From positions 1 through 25,349 of IMG/VR virus record IMGVR_UViG_3300038961_000049: DNA of 25,349 nt. One strand, written 5' to 3'. This DNA comes from a virus. This document shows, one piece after another, positions 22,501-25,349 of the stretch. Each line of letters opens with the position of its first letter. Positions within the stretch are counted from its first letter, which is position 1. The notes beneath the pieces are model-generated. The model had not been told where the DNA came from. It searched no databases and saw only the letters and a list, made by a program, of their open reading frames with translations. The translations under genes and the position numbers were made by a program.

Positions 22501-25349
22501 ATCTACCCATCTGGGCAACTTGGTTGTCACCAGTGTGATAGAAACCAGGATAGTCAATTGCTATCTGAGAAACAGCAAAATCTATAATTTCTTGTCTATT
22601 ATTTCTTATACTTCTAGCAGCATCCTTATATCTGTTCAGTGCGTCAGTTACAGGGTTACCATAAGTTACGTTGATAGAACGGATAACATCATTAACAGCA
22701 AGTGTACCACCACTTAAATTGTTATATTCGATTTCTGTAGAACGAACTTCTTCATAATCCAAGAAATCAGCGTTAATACGGTTTGCTGAATTGTTTAACT
22801 CAACAGGACTAATTGTAGTCTCTGAAATGTTATCTAGGATAACATTCTGGTTAGTAAGTGAAATAAGACGCTCAAAGACTAATCCAAAGAATGAAGAACC
22901 TTTGTTGATGATTAAAGTGTCTACAACGTCTCCGACTTTAGGATCACCAGATATAACTCCATTAACAGCATTTTGGTTAGTTACTGTTTCTCCATCTATG
23001 AAATCGGGGGTATTTTTCTTAACATAGTAAAGAACAGGTGGATTAGCACTTGCATCGAGTCTAACAACTTGTGCTTGAGCACCTGAGACTCCACCAGTGA
23101 TTATTTGGTCTTCTTCGAATGCAACTGCTGCTGCCATGTTAATGGAGGTAACTGGATCTCTATAAGGTGAAATTCCAGTTATTTTAGCTGCGATCTTCGA
23201 AGATGCAGAATATATGAGATCATTAAGTAAAATATTGTAAGCACCAGTTTCGAACTCTGCAGTACCAGAAGTCTTAGAAAGTACAAGACTAGAATCGAGA
23301 TTACCGTCTAAATCGAGGTTTGTCTCTTCTATAATTGCTGTATCGCCACCTAGATCAACTTTAGTGACTGTTTCGCCAAATTCGAATATAGTTGACTGAT
23401 TAACATCATCAATGCTTCCAATGAATGCACTGAACCCAGTTCTGCTTACATCGACTCTAGCGTTGTTTACAAACGTTGTACCGATGATTTCGATGATATC
23501 AATACTACTTGTACTAGTATCAATGACTTTAGCACTTGAGTTAACGTTATTAAACTTAGCTGTAATGATATCTCCGATTTGTGGGAAAATACCACCGATC
23601 TGAGTTAAATTAAGTCTCTTAATCGGTAAAACGGTAATATCAACATTTCTGTAGATAACTTTAGAATCAGGACGTGGTGCTTCAGCAAATACGATCTGAT
23701 TACCAACAATTTGATATGCTTCACCAGGAGATTGGATAACACCGTTTAAGGTGACCAACATCTGATTTTCTTTAATAATAATCTGTTCACCTTCTACAGT
23801 AAGGTTAAATGCCTTTGTAGCACCATCAAACTGATCAGAAATGCTATCAATCTTCTTAACGATAGAAGTTAGAATTTCCTCGGAGTTTGTTAGTCTTTTC
23901 TTCCTGAATAGAACTTCAGAGTTGTTAAATGTCGAATATATGGGTTGAGCAGCACCAAATGATGTAATTTGGTTAACATTAGTATATTCGTCAATATTAA
24001 CCTGTTTGGTGAACTCAGTACCAATTCTTCGGCCAGAGATGTCCTTACCACCCGTTAATTCCAACTGACCAAACATATTAAAGCCAGCTGGGTGGTTATT
24101 CTCTAATATCTGCTTCTTCCAACGGTTGATCGGAATTTGAGACTTAATAACGTATGAGAAGTTCTGATAGAAGTAAGAATCCTGAATCTTCTGTACAATC
24201 TCAGAAGGCTTACCAACGTCATCAATAAACCTACCAGAGGTCTTAGTGATAGCGTCAATGTTCAGAATACCCTTAGCAATCTGTACATTGTCGATAATAC
24301 CAGATGCTCTAGAAATTACACCCTGAACCTTGCCACCCTCGACAAAAACACCCTTAGGATTAACAACCTTAAGGATCTTAGGTCCAATCTGCCAACCATC
24401 GTTAGTTGATACAGTACCGAAGGCATTTGCCAAATCATATGACTCACCTTGGAATACTTCTTCAGATTCTAAGAATCTAGAGGTTTCTACGACTGCTTCT
24501 GCTTTACCACCAAATACCTCGGTTAATAGCACCTGTCTACCATTACCTTGTGTTAAGAAGGTGATATAGTTACCTGATTCAGCATCAGCAGGTGTTAAAG
24601 CAAATCTCAACTGGTCACTTTCTAAACCAGCAACATTACCAGCAATAGCATAGTAAGTGGTTGTAGATGACAATGAAGTCAAACCAACACTACTTGGTTT
24701 TGGTAATTCACCAACATCACTACCAATATCTTCTGCACGGAACTGAATAGCAGCACCAGTGGTTATACCATGAGGGAAGTTAAACTGTAGATAATTAAGG
24801 TCTAAGTTAACAACATATGTAAATTCTGACTTAAGTGTAACTGATGGTTGTGAGCTATATCCTGCACCTGGGTCTTTAACGATAATCTCAGATAATCTGT
24901 TGTTTTTAACAACTGCTTCTGCATCAGCACCTGTTCCACCACCACCAGCGATGACTACAACTGGTGCAGAGGTATATCCAGCACCTGGGTCAGTTATCTT
25001 GATCTCAGAGAGTATTGAGGTGTTAAAGAGTTGTAAGTTGACTGGGAATGCAATCTCAGGACGTAAAGTATAGTCATGAGAGTAACCATAACCAAATTCA
25101 TTGTTTTTAAGAGTTTTGATCTTACCAATCTCTGTACCAGTCAAGAATACAGAAGCACCACTACCTTCATCAGGTATAACGACCTCTAAATCACCACCAG
25201 AACCAGATAAGGTAGATCCTAGGATTCCTGTAATACCATCAACGTCAATCGATCCAAATGTGTATCCTTTACCTGGATCAGTTAATGTAACATCAGTTAT
25301 AGTACCAGAATTAGTTTCTGCATCAATTTCGACGGTAATGATGCAAAGA
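7592..25349 (-). CDS. Giant mosaic tail/fibre adhesin-like protein (5' end missing)
   Basis: One reading frame without a stop from the right edge to TAA at 7592-7594: at least 5,918 codons. An apparent start at 25144 is a TTG inside a frame that continues through a GxGY repeat (TLTDPGKGYTFGSIDVDG) to the edge, so the true start lies outside. Approximate residues counted from the edge: GxGY repeats 1-170; 'LNGVIQ' beta module 503-570; F-x-x-GE modules 650-790; helical modules 897-1278; YPR/HTFVSA repeats 1278-1896; LamG 1900-2077; helical modules 2125-2580; YPR repeats 2597-2973; helical module 3035-3153; main YPR/HTFVSA array 3170-4643; helical modules 4635-4909; F-x-x-GE modules 5105-5285; two 'LNGVIQ' modules 5484-5645; GxGY repeats 5693-5763; Ig-like 5802-5903. 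No catalytic motif, signal peptide or membrane segment seen. LamG, Ig and repeat arrays suggest a long surface-binding appendage; this is inference. A T4 gp7 equivalent cannot be excluded, but no gp7 signature was recognised. Confidence 0.9.
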   Translation of the reverse strand, partial: LCIITVEIDAETNSGTITDVTLTDPGKGYTFGSIDVDGITGILGSTLSGSGGDLEVVIPDEGSGASVFLTGTEIGKIKTLKNNEFGYGYSHDYTLRPEIAFPVNLQLFNTSILSEIKITDPGAGYTSAPVVVIAGGGGTGADAEAVVKNNRLSEIIVKDPGAGYSSQPSVTLKSEFTYVVNLDLNYLQFNFPHGITTGAAIQFRAEDIGSDVGELPKPSSVGLTSLSSTTTYYAIAGNVAGLESDQLRFALTPADAESGNYITFLTQGNGRQVLLTEVFGGKAEAVVETSRFLESEEVFQGESYDLANAFGTVSTNDGWQIGPKILKVVNPKGVFVEGGKVQGVISRASGIIDNVQIAKGILNIDAITKTSGRFIDDVGKPSEIVQKIQDSYFYQNFSYVIKSQIPINRWKKQILENNHPAGFNMFGQLELTGGKDISGRRIGTEFTKQVNIDEYTNVNQITSFGAAQPIYSTFNNSEVLFRKKRLTNSEEILTSIVKKIDSISDQFDGATKAFNLTVEGEQIIIKENQMLVTLNGVIQSPGEAYQIVGNQIVFAEAPRPDSKVIYRNVDITVLPIKRLNLTQIGGIFPQIGDIITAKFNNVNSSAKVIDTSTSSIDIIEIIGTTFVNNARVDVSRTGFSAFIGSIDDVNQSTIFEFGETVTKVDLGGDTAIIEETNLDLDGNLDSSLVLSKTSGTAEFETGAYNILLNDLIYSASSKIAAKITGISPYRDPVTSINMAAAVAFEEDQIITGGVSGAQAQVVRLDASANPPVLYYVKKNTPDFIDGETVTNQNAVNGVISGDPKVGDVVDTLIINKGSSFFGLVFERLISLTNQNVILDNISETTISPVELNNSANRINADFLDYEEVRSTEIEYNNLSGGTLAVNDVIRSINVTYGNPVTDALNRYKDAARSIRNNRQEIIDFAVSQIAIDYPGFYHTGDNQVAQMGRFKDAYRLIQKNREWIIAKSYDEMITQYPGTTIPSAAKCKRDLGYFIDALSRDTGWGGTVYTRKLCQMFFPDGTTFQYVNSQANEINYGYGKAYDHMVEALTNTLSGSETIDSVSYTKYNEQSTGGSGGSGITADPSPGDNYGTSGSNSTNYGANNCADVTAALNTLWTNVSEVITTASLSDLIDLSQPAAQTTLETKCTRDTGYFIDAIADDLDGDGNYYMVEFVKKFFNTDGVFIGLPETQEAITAFNAAKDLCKNAMRNIMYDQTLNTAGYNLNDPTTYSAPYLDSSSTAHYYDPDYSSGSNQGGTNCANVATAIDTLANIATTSFTGAQFTPTAASYTAATGDLVLTIGSHTLTTNDTVRIEPNSLTFTCAMDGNTANKTYPRSSDPTYNQQIAIDAVGATTITVNVGASPIVNHTVTNATYDPVGGDLVLTIGAHTLVVGESIKIATGSLTFSCDQGGTVGNGSYPRATGANTSDGEDYAYDTAVEITAASETTITVNVNGGQGAVTNTNAHTFVSATPNGIQSGGNYTHTFVSATANSVSEGGGLAYINSLATVTDGTYEEGENIRVYKFAYKDRGGLGFFTPGDTVKGHKSGANFSCKGANSGLRWLYTNALTGSFQNREYITNSRITNVSGASNVTVTPTNATYDAATGHLTLTVAAHGFSTGNEVSIAANAIKFTCGMDANATQHDYPRLTDPVANNVRLPIIKTTASTFTVNVGSSPLKHYTPTGVDYQPDTGVMAITIGPNNLNVGEKIRFKPQSLVFTCDQDGNQTEHAYPRNSDPFYNTSVNIDSIASSTYSITGASYLPTKGTLNLTIANHGFSNGEMIKIADNSLTFTCANDNNATQHTYPRTTDPASYQWLPISVVDNNTIGVQIGISPDTSVHTFVSATSNNITKQDGGVIIVQVLSTQPSTNTTLHTFVRGEDAIITGGDYAHTFVSAVSNSFTVYPAKATLTSLDKRSGTNSLLLESQAYLTHDLSDVNAFGTDNFTIEMWIKAKAVTGGQYLFDFRTSGLSETGSLSLYLDGGSIKLAYDNADRISGSHGISAGTWTHVAVSKTSGITKLWVGGVQVGSDYTDTNNYFERKMTIGADQAGANFYQGHIDNFVITKGVSNYTATFTPPVIFSTNDNISFSMSNEHPIIMSDKDVYATFTGTTNSAAAAKKVNYATKEIIVEDVQLSRDEHRKAADMLELNRAWIAETAVNKMKAKYPDLLMPGDTADGVGPQQGTTFCLRDTKEHILKGIIDDIRYGGNYNSTLAARSYLTAYEGLEHIANEVLQSIYTYRELAPICHYVLTTTSTDLENYGVDSDGNPTKFTDILRIPNNFSSPISQAIQDEISALADEVGDIIGPTGQRFRDAGDLIWKNRDVIAAEAVGWLEATYTKDINGTVYDFYTNPNSNPNKCTHEIKTYILPAVVADLVTGGNSAIRNVTAKFMNANSELYSIDNELSAVIDVYNHVAKLCKHAVNNTLVTKGSTAAELGVSSEYQDDYYVNEYTELTVYRDATITIDSEGYNAQRTDNDRLLDAADMLERNANVIAWEAVHTMNDLSKYLNFGVPDGAQNCVDDVLDILNAVAHDLRKGGNSKTWDAANLYLNQEDKSLIQLNGRQHTHQYVRSELDAIYTGGNYDHTFVTAATNAVTDNGSGNHTPSNVVYTPGDGNLVITIPNHGLTTANTITIAEESLTFTCSMDEHASKHKYPRKGDPAYGKSIAITSSTISTITVNVGASPIVNYNVSNADYNSVTGDLVMNVGAHTLQPGTSIRFRDGALTFTCDRDDYATEHSYPRQSDPVYNTSVKITDVGVTTSTPTGATYDPNTGIVTITQNGHGFTGESTHTATDAAYNPNTGIMTLTVAGHGFVAGDSVKIAGNSLTFTCNLDGDLSNHTYPRSTDPAYNSWLPVLNVTNNTFDVQVLKEIPSTNVAVHTFVSATASGITKANDYVMLDENALSMSCDTGSGAVTKTYPRPQDPAYKAWLPISNVQLNTFDIQVLTTTPSTNTNAHTFVSFATNGLKRQTGNITVNVGVAPGEDAAAISVLKLTTEMAIMTMRNAFGRENLYIFDPDPAGDEDTTPAGGDESIDNVDVESYERNAVKDRFINAADLIERNIRLIAEESIAAALVQYPSLNIPGGNINCVHDLTDFLDAMCWNLRHGGNNKVFHAAEYYVNEGLTHNTEATWITNYARDLAIQVMRNESLALNYGRDPAFDTAIPIVSVASTQHTATDASYDAGTGLMTLTVAGHGFDIGNKINIADNSLTFTCSMDNHYSNHTYPRTTDQTSNQWLPIISKTTDTFTVNVGVSRIKKFTPTAISYEPNTGNLIMTVGVHDLTVGTNLKIEPNSLTFTCAMDNGATNHTYPRVTDPVHDEPIEIVGVTDTTVTVNVGTTGITNFDVHDAKFVPNTGVLDINIGAHTFRAGETVKLGTNALTFTCAMDSHATDHAYPRASGPSGPDAGYNTAITIDKIGLDTYDITNAAYTPTTGVMTLTIPSHGFKAQTTHTPTAAAYAPATGVMTISLANHGFQNDDRVKINQFGLVFTCGMDGHTTNHAYPRSYNSSAPGGEDYAYDKWLHVTNVTQNTFDVNVGVSSNQTEHTFVNAVTNCLTHAGDHVRVCTESIDFKCTKDGNATKHSYPRTSDPVYDEWLPVLNAGTDTFDIQVGVSGPNDNYAHTFAAATDLTPTNAAYDPNTGKMTLTVNDHGMQNGDTIWIEDGAVTFRCGEDSQGSDHAYPRNITDTFTITAATYDAAAGIMECTVANHGFGDGAMVKFAPESIKFTCSMDNYDTTHAYPRHDDPVADKWIPVFNTQTNTFQVHVGQSIEKQWTPTAAAYSPVTGVMDLTIGAHSFRAGETLTPTNADYNPTTGIMRLTIAGHTLTQGEHIKIDDNALTFTCTLDGGSAQKTYPRPSTISHTATTGTTHDPQTGILHINTTAAHNLTNGDWVKFADNSLTFTCGLDGDQTNHSYPRADDPMSGKWVQISNATASGFDVQVLNSIPQSNTSTHVFVSATSNGIQTRDPFSGRWMEIREAGTDYIDVKVLTTAPSTNTNPHTFVSAAANCIQTSGDSVRIAANSITFTCNKDSNATNHTYPRAAANAAGGADPVYNGAAKIVAVTDTTISVWVGTSANTTSHTFVSAAANAVTSGGTYTHNFVSANANGLSQQRDWAHNNYIPVSDVTTNTFSVQLLQKIPSTNTTTHVFQSALANSIHRGVIQKQNGWITMNVGTSSNTSWHGFKSADSGALISGGYYAHSFVSASTGAVHTGGDYTHEFVSAVTNGIKRQDPAGVVTLDIGASGPNDQYAHTFVSAASGALITGGNYAHKFVSATDRALVTGGNYEHTFVSAASNSVNVTGGSQLTPTNATYDPLTGHLTLTFGSAHGLQANINTFTLDNNAIQFSCEFDGNTTTHGYPRSTDPASGTTLTIISNTTDTITANIGTTPEVNFNVTNATYDAGTGNLALDIGSNSLQGPTLGLTPTDAAYNPTTGIVTLTINGHGFANGEYVKIADGGLTFSCTQGGGNYSYPRVTDPASGKWLTISNCTTNTFDVQVLDTVPSTNTTTHTLVSIATGCVDKAGESVMVRPNSLTFTCQQDNYSTNHTYPRAKDPAFDRPVPIVGKSGSTITIDIGNSPIVTYTPTNATYDPATGYLALTIGAHGLSTGTTCKLAPNSFTFTCTRDGNTAQKTYPRGGHTFAQKFYADLDFYPYNSGDFVITADTNNPKCADVASAITSLMGLYTDAIATPASLTDGTISKTLPNIWPVKYAPEMVMRDVSITFDQNGAMDGDWNTTCVGVADKIEGLMDIVIQTISLASGGGGSHLDAVERELPWRFNNNYQLYTCYNVTSAVDTLFDVLLTTIGGGSVSDKHCARHILFNYHAITAKAFERTQNNHPDTTADITFAENMVTALMYDLNTGGNQGMLKLVNSWFDGEGNFIAFGNIVRQHLLFYVTRIREYVKRALYDYNNDAQWAGYDLYLEPSNTAAIANRFEYEKESTEFTIDSSINLAYHALNRSQAPSTNKIDYINSVDITNVTNLYDEGEDYNTDPELILLTPTIEVGFERRENTVTIHKPNFFSRGDVLAYVPASQDLDPNLQDQTYYYVLNAEADFFEITREKRHDARYRQFALDKNLTGQQRLQTVVRTGINMPAMVAPVRDNNQPISAGFNTADYLVGSTSNASAEVVRTMNNEANIVKLYKKFNVDAASGRFTNGETVQVQGSTSNNGTIVQTSVLTGDGGDEGWIYVEDMTGSFSDNDVLEGVDSGQTNTVNGTSVERMLINTSRGAFKQDEKVFNKGNSAEADIVKYENSAGSLVGNSGGRITIDIETIADDFVDGDVIYGSITDKILDIAYITATGFEELTLNQYVHAESQIECDVNNIIRDGGYAGNFTAGDVVYLLAGTTIKEPGWTAVVTKYQAFDDSVTPNIPHKIWIANLRPWGTDSQGEVVTPDPQDLAAGGTAIGKFENLNNFPIILAEMSSVTVTNYNSYGKVSGKSVTGDSGRIWLEDVVGDFPSNITIKSDAGWYAGVTQSKGLVGRCDRFFRGFDGSQTSFKLTTNNGEAYFPDPAGHLLVFTNGVLQPPGGTQAYTAFSDQIQFTEPPTIGSEFIGYYVGKLRQLDDISFEFDSLRSSFNLRYAGGFYSLTLTEGVSSSTILPENNIIVSLNGVIQEPGVGYELVGSRIIFAEVPRAGSTFVAFSYIGSDADVIAATVVPPIEAGDLLQIDGEGENREVALIESSNSLITFEYTGTVKGRGAEALAEITSGEMTTAIITSPGDGYTSRPNVDVISSSGFDGRIRALMGLLRIDVKTAGVGYAQPEVTIHNTVEDDWTPPEGPAMNGGYDTYAGEGTDSDGNPIVIVDGYITITAQPVNVTVNQGQMAAFTVLATFNLSSDGSVGTTPLNYQWQRKQYGETTWANITGATNSVYTTASAEQADDGDEFRVAITAAGASPVYSNSVILSVQTGATVISNFSPTQIFQ
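7640..7945 (-). other. C-terminal Ig-like domain of the giant protein
   Basis: ITITAQPVNVTVNQGQMAAF, NYQWQRKQYGETTW (core Trp), a DDGDEFRVAI strand and VILSVQTG follow the Ig-like order. The copy at 6067-6366 in the next gene has the same motif order (QPxNxTV.., YQW, Y/EFR, L-T/S-V). Ig-like domains at virion protein ends are known in T4-like phages to be displayed on the surface. Confidence 0.65.
8060..8270 (-). repeat. C-terminal GxGY repeats of the giant protein
   Basis: Two copies: TAIITSPGDGYTSRPNVDVI and RIDVKTAGVGYAQPEVTIHN. They match the repeats at the opposite end of the same protein (24835-25330). Confidence 0.7.
8415..8897 (-). repeat. Two C-terminal 'LNGVIQ' beta modules
   Basis: First copy: FDGSQTSFKLT, LLVFTNGVLQPPGG, IQFTEPP, FIGYYVGK. 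Second copy: FEFDSLRSSFNLRY, IIVSLNGVIQEPGVGYELVG, IIFAEVPRAGSTF, FSYIG. The N-terminal copy is at 23640-23840. Modules of this type (a strand, NGV.Q.PG..Y, a strand ending in P-x-x-G-S) occur in many phage fibre and baseplate proteins. Confidence 0.75.
9495..10035 (-). repeat. C-terminal F-x-x-GE/GD modules
   Basis: Several copies of a short beta module: FNTADYLVGSTSNASAEVVR, FTNGETVQVQGSTSNNGTIV, FSDNDVLEGVDSGQTNTVNG, FKQDEKVFNKGNSAEADIVK and FVDGDVIYG. Similar copies lie at 22985-23400 on the N-terminal side and at the end of the 2603-4453 protein. Confidence 0.65.
10620..11445 (-). repeat. C-terminal helical single-Cys modules
   Basis: Contains three short CxxV..AI..L units (KCADVASAITSLMGLYTDAI, TTCVGVADKIEGLMDIVIQT, YTCYNVTSAVDTLFDVLLTT). 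These are followed by a longer unit with MVTALMYDLNTGGNQGMLKL, matching the DL..GGN core of the modules at 15890-16245, 17610-18975 and 21515-22660. Predicted helical from sequence pattern. Confidence 0.65.
11420..15840 (-). repeat. Main YPR repeat array (14 copies) with HTFVSA repeats
   Basis: Consensus per copy: TPTNATYDPxTGxLTLTI, HGF, a G.xVKIADNSLTFTC strand, C-x2-D-x5-H-x-YPR, then a strand ending in NVG. YPR codons sit at 11453, 11708, 11939, 12278, 13238, 13610, 13793, 14135, 14312, 14600, 14846, 15167, 15422 and 15677 (left ends). Spacing is often near 255 bases (85 residues). Some copies are short (177-183 bases) or stretched by HTFVSA units; the 960-base gap at 12278-13238 is filled mainly by those. 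Confidence 0.85.
12440..12830 (-). repeat. 54-base tandem repeats encoding 18-residue HTFVSA units
   Basis: Successive units start at 12483, 12537 and 12591 on the + strand, exactly 54 bases apart, each encoding an 18-residue unit such as HKFVSATDRALVTGGNYE. More units follow to about 12830 (HEFVSAVTNGIKRQ, HSFVSASTGAVHTGGDY, HGFKSADSGALISGGYY). Single or paired units also occur elsewhere in the protein, for example near 13030-13110, 13490, 19670-19740 and 20890-20960. Confidence 0.85.
15890..16245 (-). repeat. Helical single-Cys module
   Basis: One full unit: FINAADLIERNIRLIAEESI, then YPSLNIPGGNINCVHDLTDF, MCWNLRHGGNNKVFHAAEYY and a final helix (ARDLAIQVMRNESL). It interrupts the YPR arrays. 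Consensus shared with other units: AAD.IE.N...IA.EA, YP...PG...C..D, D.L..GGN. Confidence 0.75.
16430..17560 (-). repeat. Second YPR repeat block (4 copies)
   Basis: YPR codons at 16595, 16826, 17132 and 17387 (left ends), with the same C-x2-D-x5-H core in three (SMDEHASKHKYPR, DRDDYATEHSYPR, NLDGDLSNHTYPR) and a degenerate fourth (CDTGSGAVTKTYPR). Interspersed HTFVSA units (HTFVSATASGITK, HTFVSFATNGLKR). Confidence 0.82.
17610..18975 (-). repeat. Three consecutive helical single-Cys modules
   Basis: Units contain, in order, KAADMLELNRAWIAETAV with FCLRDTKEHILKGIIDDIRY and GGNYNSTLAARSYL; FRDAGDLIWKNRDVIAAEAV with KCTHEIKTYILPAVVADLVT and GGNSAIRNVTAKFM; and DAADMLERNANVIAWEAVHT with NCVDDVLDILNAVAHDLRKG and GNSKTWDAANLYL. 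The regular pattern of hydrophobic and charged residues indicates helix bundles; no enzyme motif is seen. Confidence 0.78.
19118..19650 (-). other. LamG / concanavalin-like lectin domain
   Basis: About 178 residues fit the LamG jelly-roll family: KRSGTNSLLLESQAYLTHDL, NFTIEMWIKAKAVTGGQYLF, GSLSLYLDGGSIKLAYDNAD, GTWTHVAVSKTSGITKLWVG, MTIGADQAGANFYQGHIDNF, and a final ITKGVSNYTATFTPP. The order FTIEMWIK, W.HVAV, LWV.G and G.IDNF is the usual LamG_3-type signature. Such domains often bind glycans, so host surface binding is plausible. Confidence 0.85.
19660..21515 (-). repeat. First YPR repeat block (5 copies) with HTFVSA units
   Basis: YPR codons at 19934, 20153, 20411, 21089 and 21344 (left ends). 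The block is split at about 20580-20850 by a different beta segment (TYEEGENIRVYKFAYKDRGG, FFTPGDTVKGHKSGANFSCK). The LamG domain follows directly. Confidence 0.82.
21515..22660 (-). repeat. N-terminal helical single-Cys modules
   Basis: Two long units: AAKCKRDLGYFIDALSRDTG..GG and ETKCTRDTGYFIDAIADDLD..GN. They are preceded by paired helices (ALNRYKDAARSIRNNRQEII, RFKDAYRLIQKNREWIIAKS) and separated by short units NNCADVTAALNTLWTNV and TNCANVATAIDTLANIAT. The CxRDxGYFIDA..DL core is one I associate with marine phage structural proteins. Confidence 0.75.
22985..23400 (-). repeat. N-terminal F-x-x-GE modules
   Basis: Copies include FEFGETVTKVDLGGDTAIIE, FEEDQIITGGVSGAQAQVVR and FIDGETVTNQNAVNGVISG. 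They mirror those at 9495-10035. Confidence 0.6.
23640..23840 (-). repeat. N-terminal 'LNGVIQ' beta module
   Basis: FDGATKAFNLTVEG, MLVTLNGVIQSPGEAYQIVG, IVFAEAPRPDSKVIYRNVD. Very close in pattern to the two modules at 8415-8897. Confidence 0.75.
24835..25330 (-). repeat. N-terminal GxGY repeats of the giant protein
   Basis: Three copies visible before the edge: VTLTDPGKGYTFGSIDVDG, IKITDPGAGYTSAPVVVIAG followed by GGGTGADAEAVV, and IIVKDPGAGYSSQPSVTL. More copies probably lie beyond the window. Confidence 0.72.

Noticed and set aside
25142-25144. TTG as the start codon of the giant gene
   Set aside because: The frame has no stop upstream to the window edge and encodes another GxGY repeat there. 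The gene is cut by the edge, not started at this TTG.
7592-25349. Calling the giant protein the T4 gp7 equivalent
   Set aside because: Position near gp8 makes it tempting, but no gp7 sequence feature was recognised and the content is repeat arrays and adhesin-like domains.
1-25349. Terminators, tRNAs, integrase or insertion sequences
   Set aside because: No strong hairpin plus T-run at the short junctions, no tRNA-like cloverleaf noticed, and no transposase or integrase product in any frame.

Overview
The window reads as one continuous structural (tail/baseplate) operon of a marine T4-like myovirus, most likely a cyanophage of Synechococcus or Prochlorococcus. All six genes lie on the minus strand, end to end, with junctions of 1 to 34 bases and no stretch over 300 bases without a gene. 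The anchor is a clear homologue of T4 baseplate wedge protein gp8 (1033-2568). Around it are a DUF4815 structural protein, a protein with a T4 gp10-like N-terminus and a YHYH-domain protein, a combination typical of marine cyanophages. The base composition is AT-rich (about 40% GC judged by eye from a few lines). No host, replication, photosynthesis, tRNA or integration gene is present, so the host is inferred only from protein family.

Layout, in transcription order (right to left): (1) a giant structural gene, 7592 to beyond 25349, open at the right edge with at least 5,918 codons; (2) a YHYH plus Ig-like protein (5980-7578); (3) a gp10-N-like fibre/baseplate protein ending in a cupredoxin-like domain with type-1 copper ligands (4455-5954); (4) a glycine-rich repeat protein (2603-4453); (5) gp8 (1033-2568); (6) a DUF4815 protein cut by the left edge (1-1028).

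The giant gene dominates. Its product is a mosaic: Gly-rich GxGY repeats, an 'LNGVIQ' beta module, F-x-x-GE-type modules and single-Cys helical modules at the N-terminal end. Then come arrays of a ~85-residue beta repeat ending in YPR (23 copies by hand count) interleaved with 18-residue HTFVSA repeats, a LamG (concanavalin-like) domain and more helical modules. The flanking modules then return in reverse order, followed by a C-terminal Ig-like domain. I infer a long fibre- or whisker-like appendage, or a baseplate-attached adhesin, that reaches the host surface.

How the genes may work together: gp8 is part of the baseplate wedge. The gp10-N-like, YHYH, repeat and DUF4815 proteins are probably peripheral baseplate or fibre components joined to it, and the giant protein is the main surface-exposed element. 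TAAATA motifs resembling T4-type late promoters lie at three of the five gene junctions, and two of them are exactly 22 bases before the next start codon. Every + strand reading frame appears to be a shadow of these genes.
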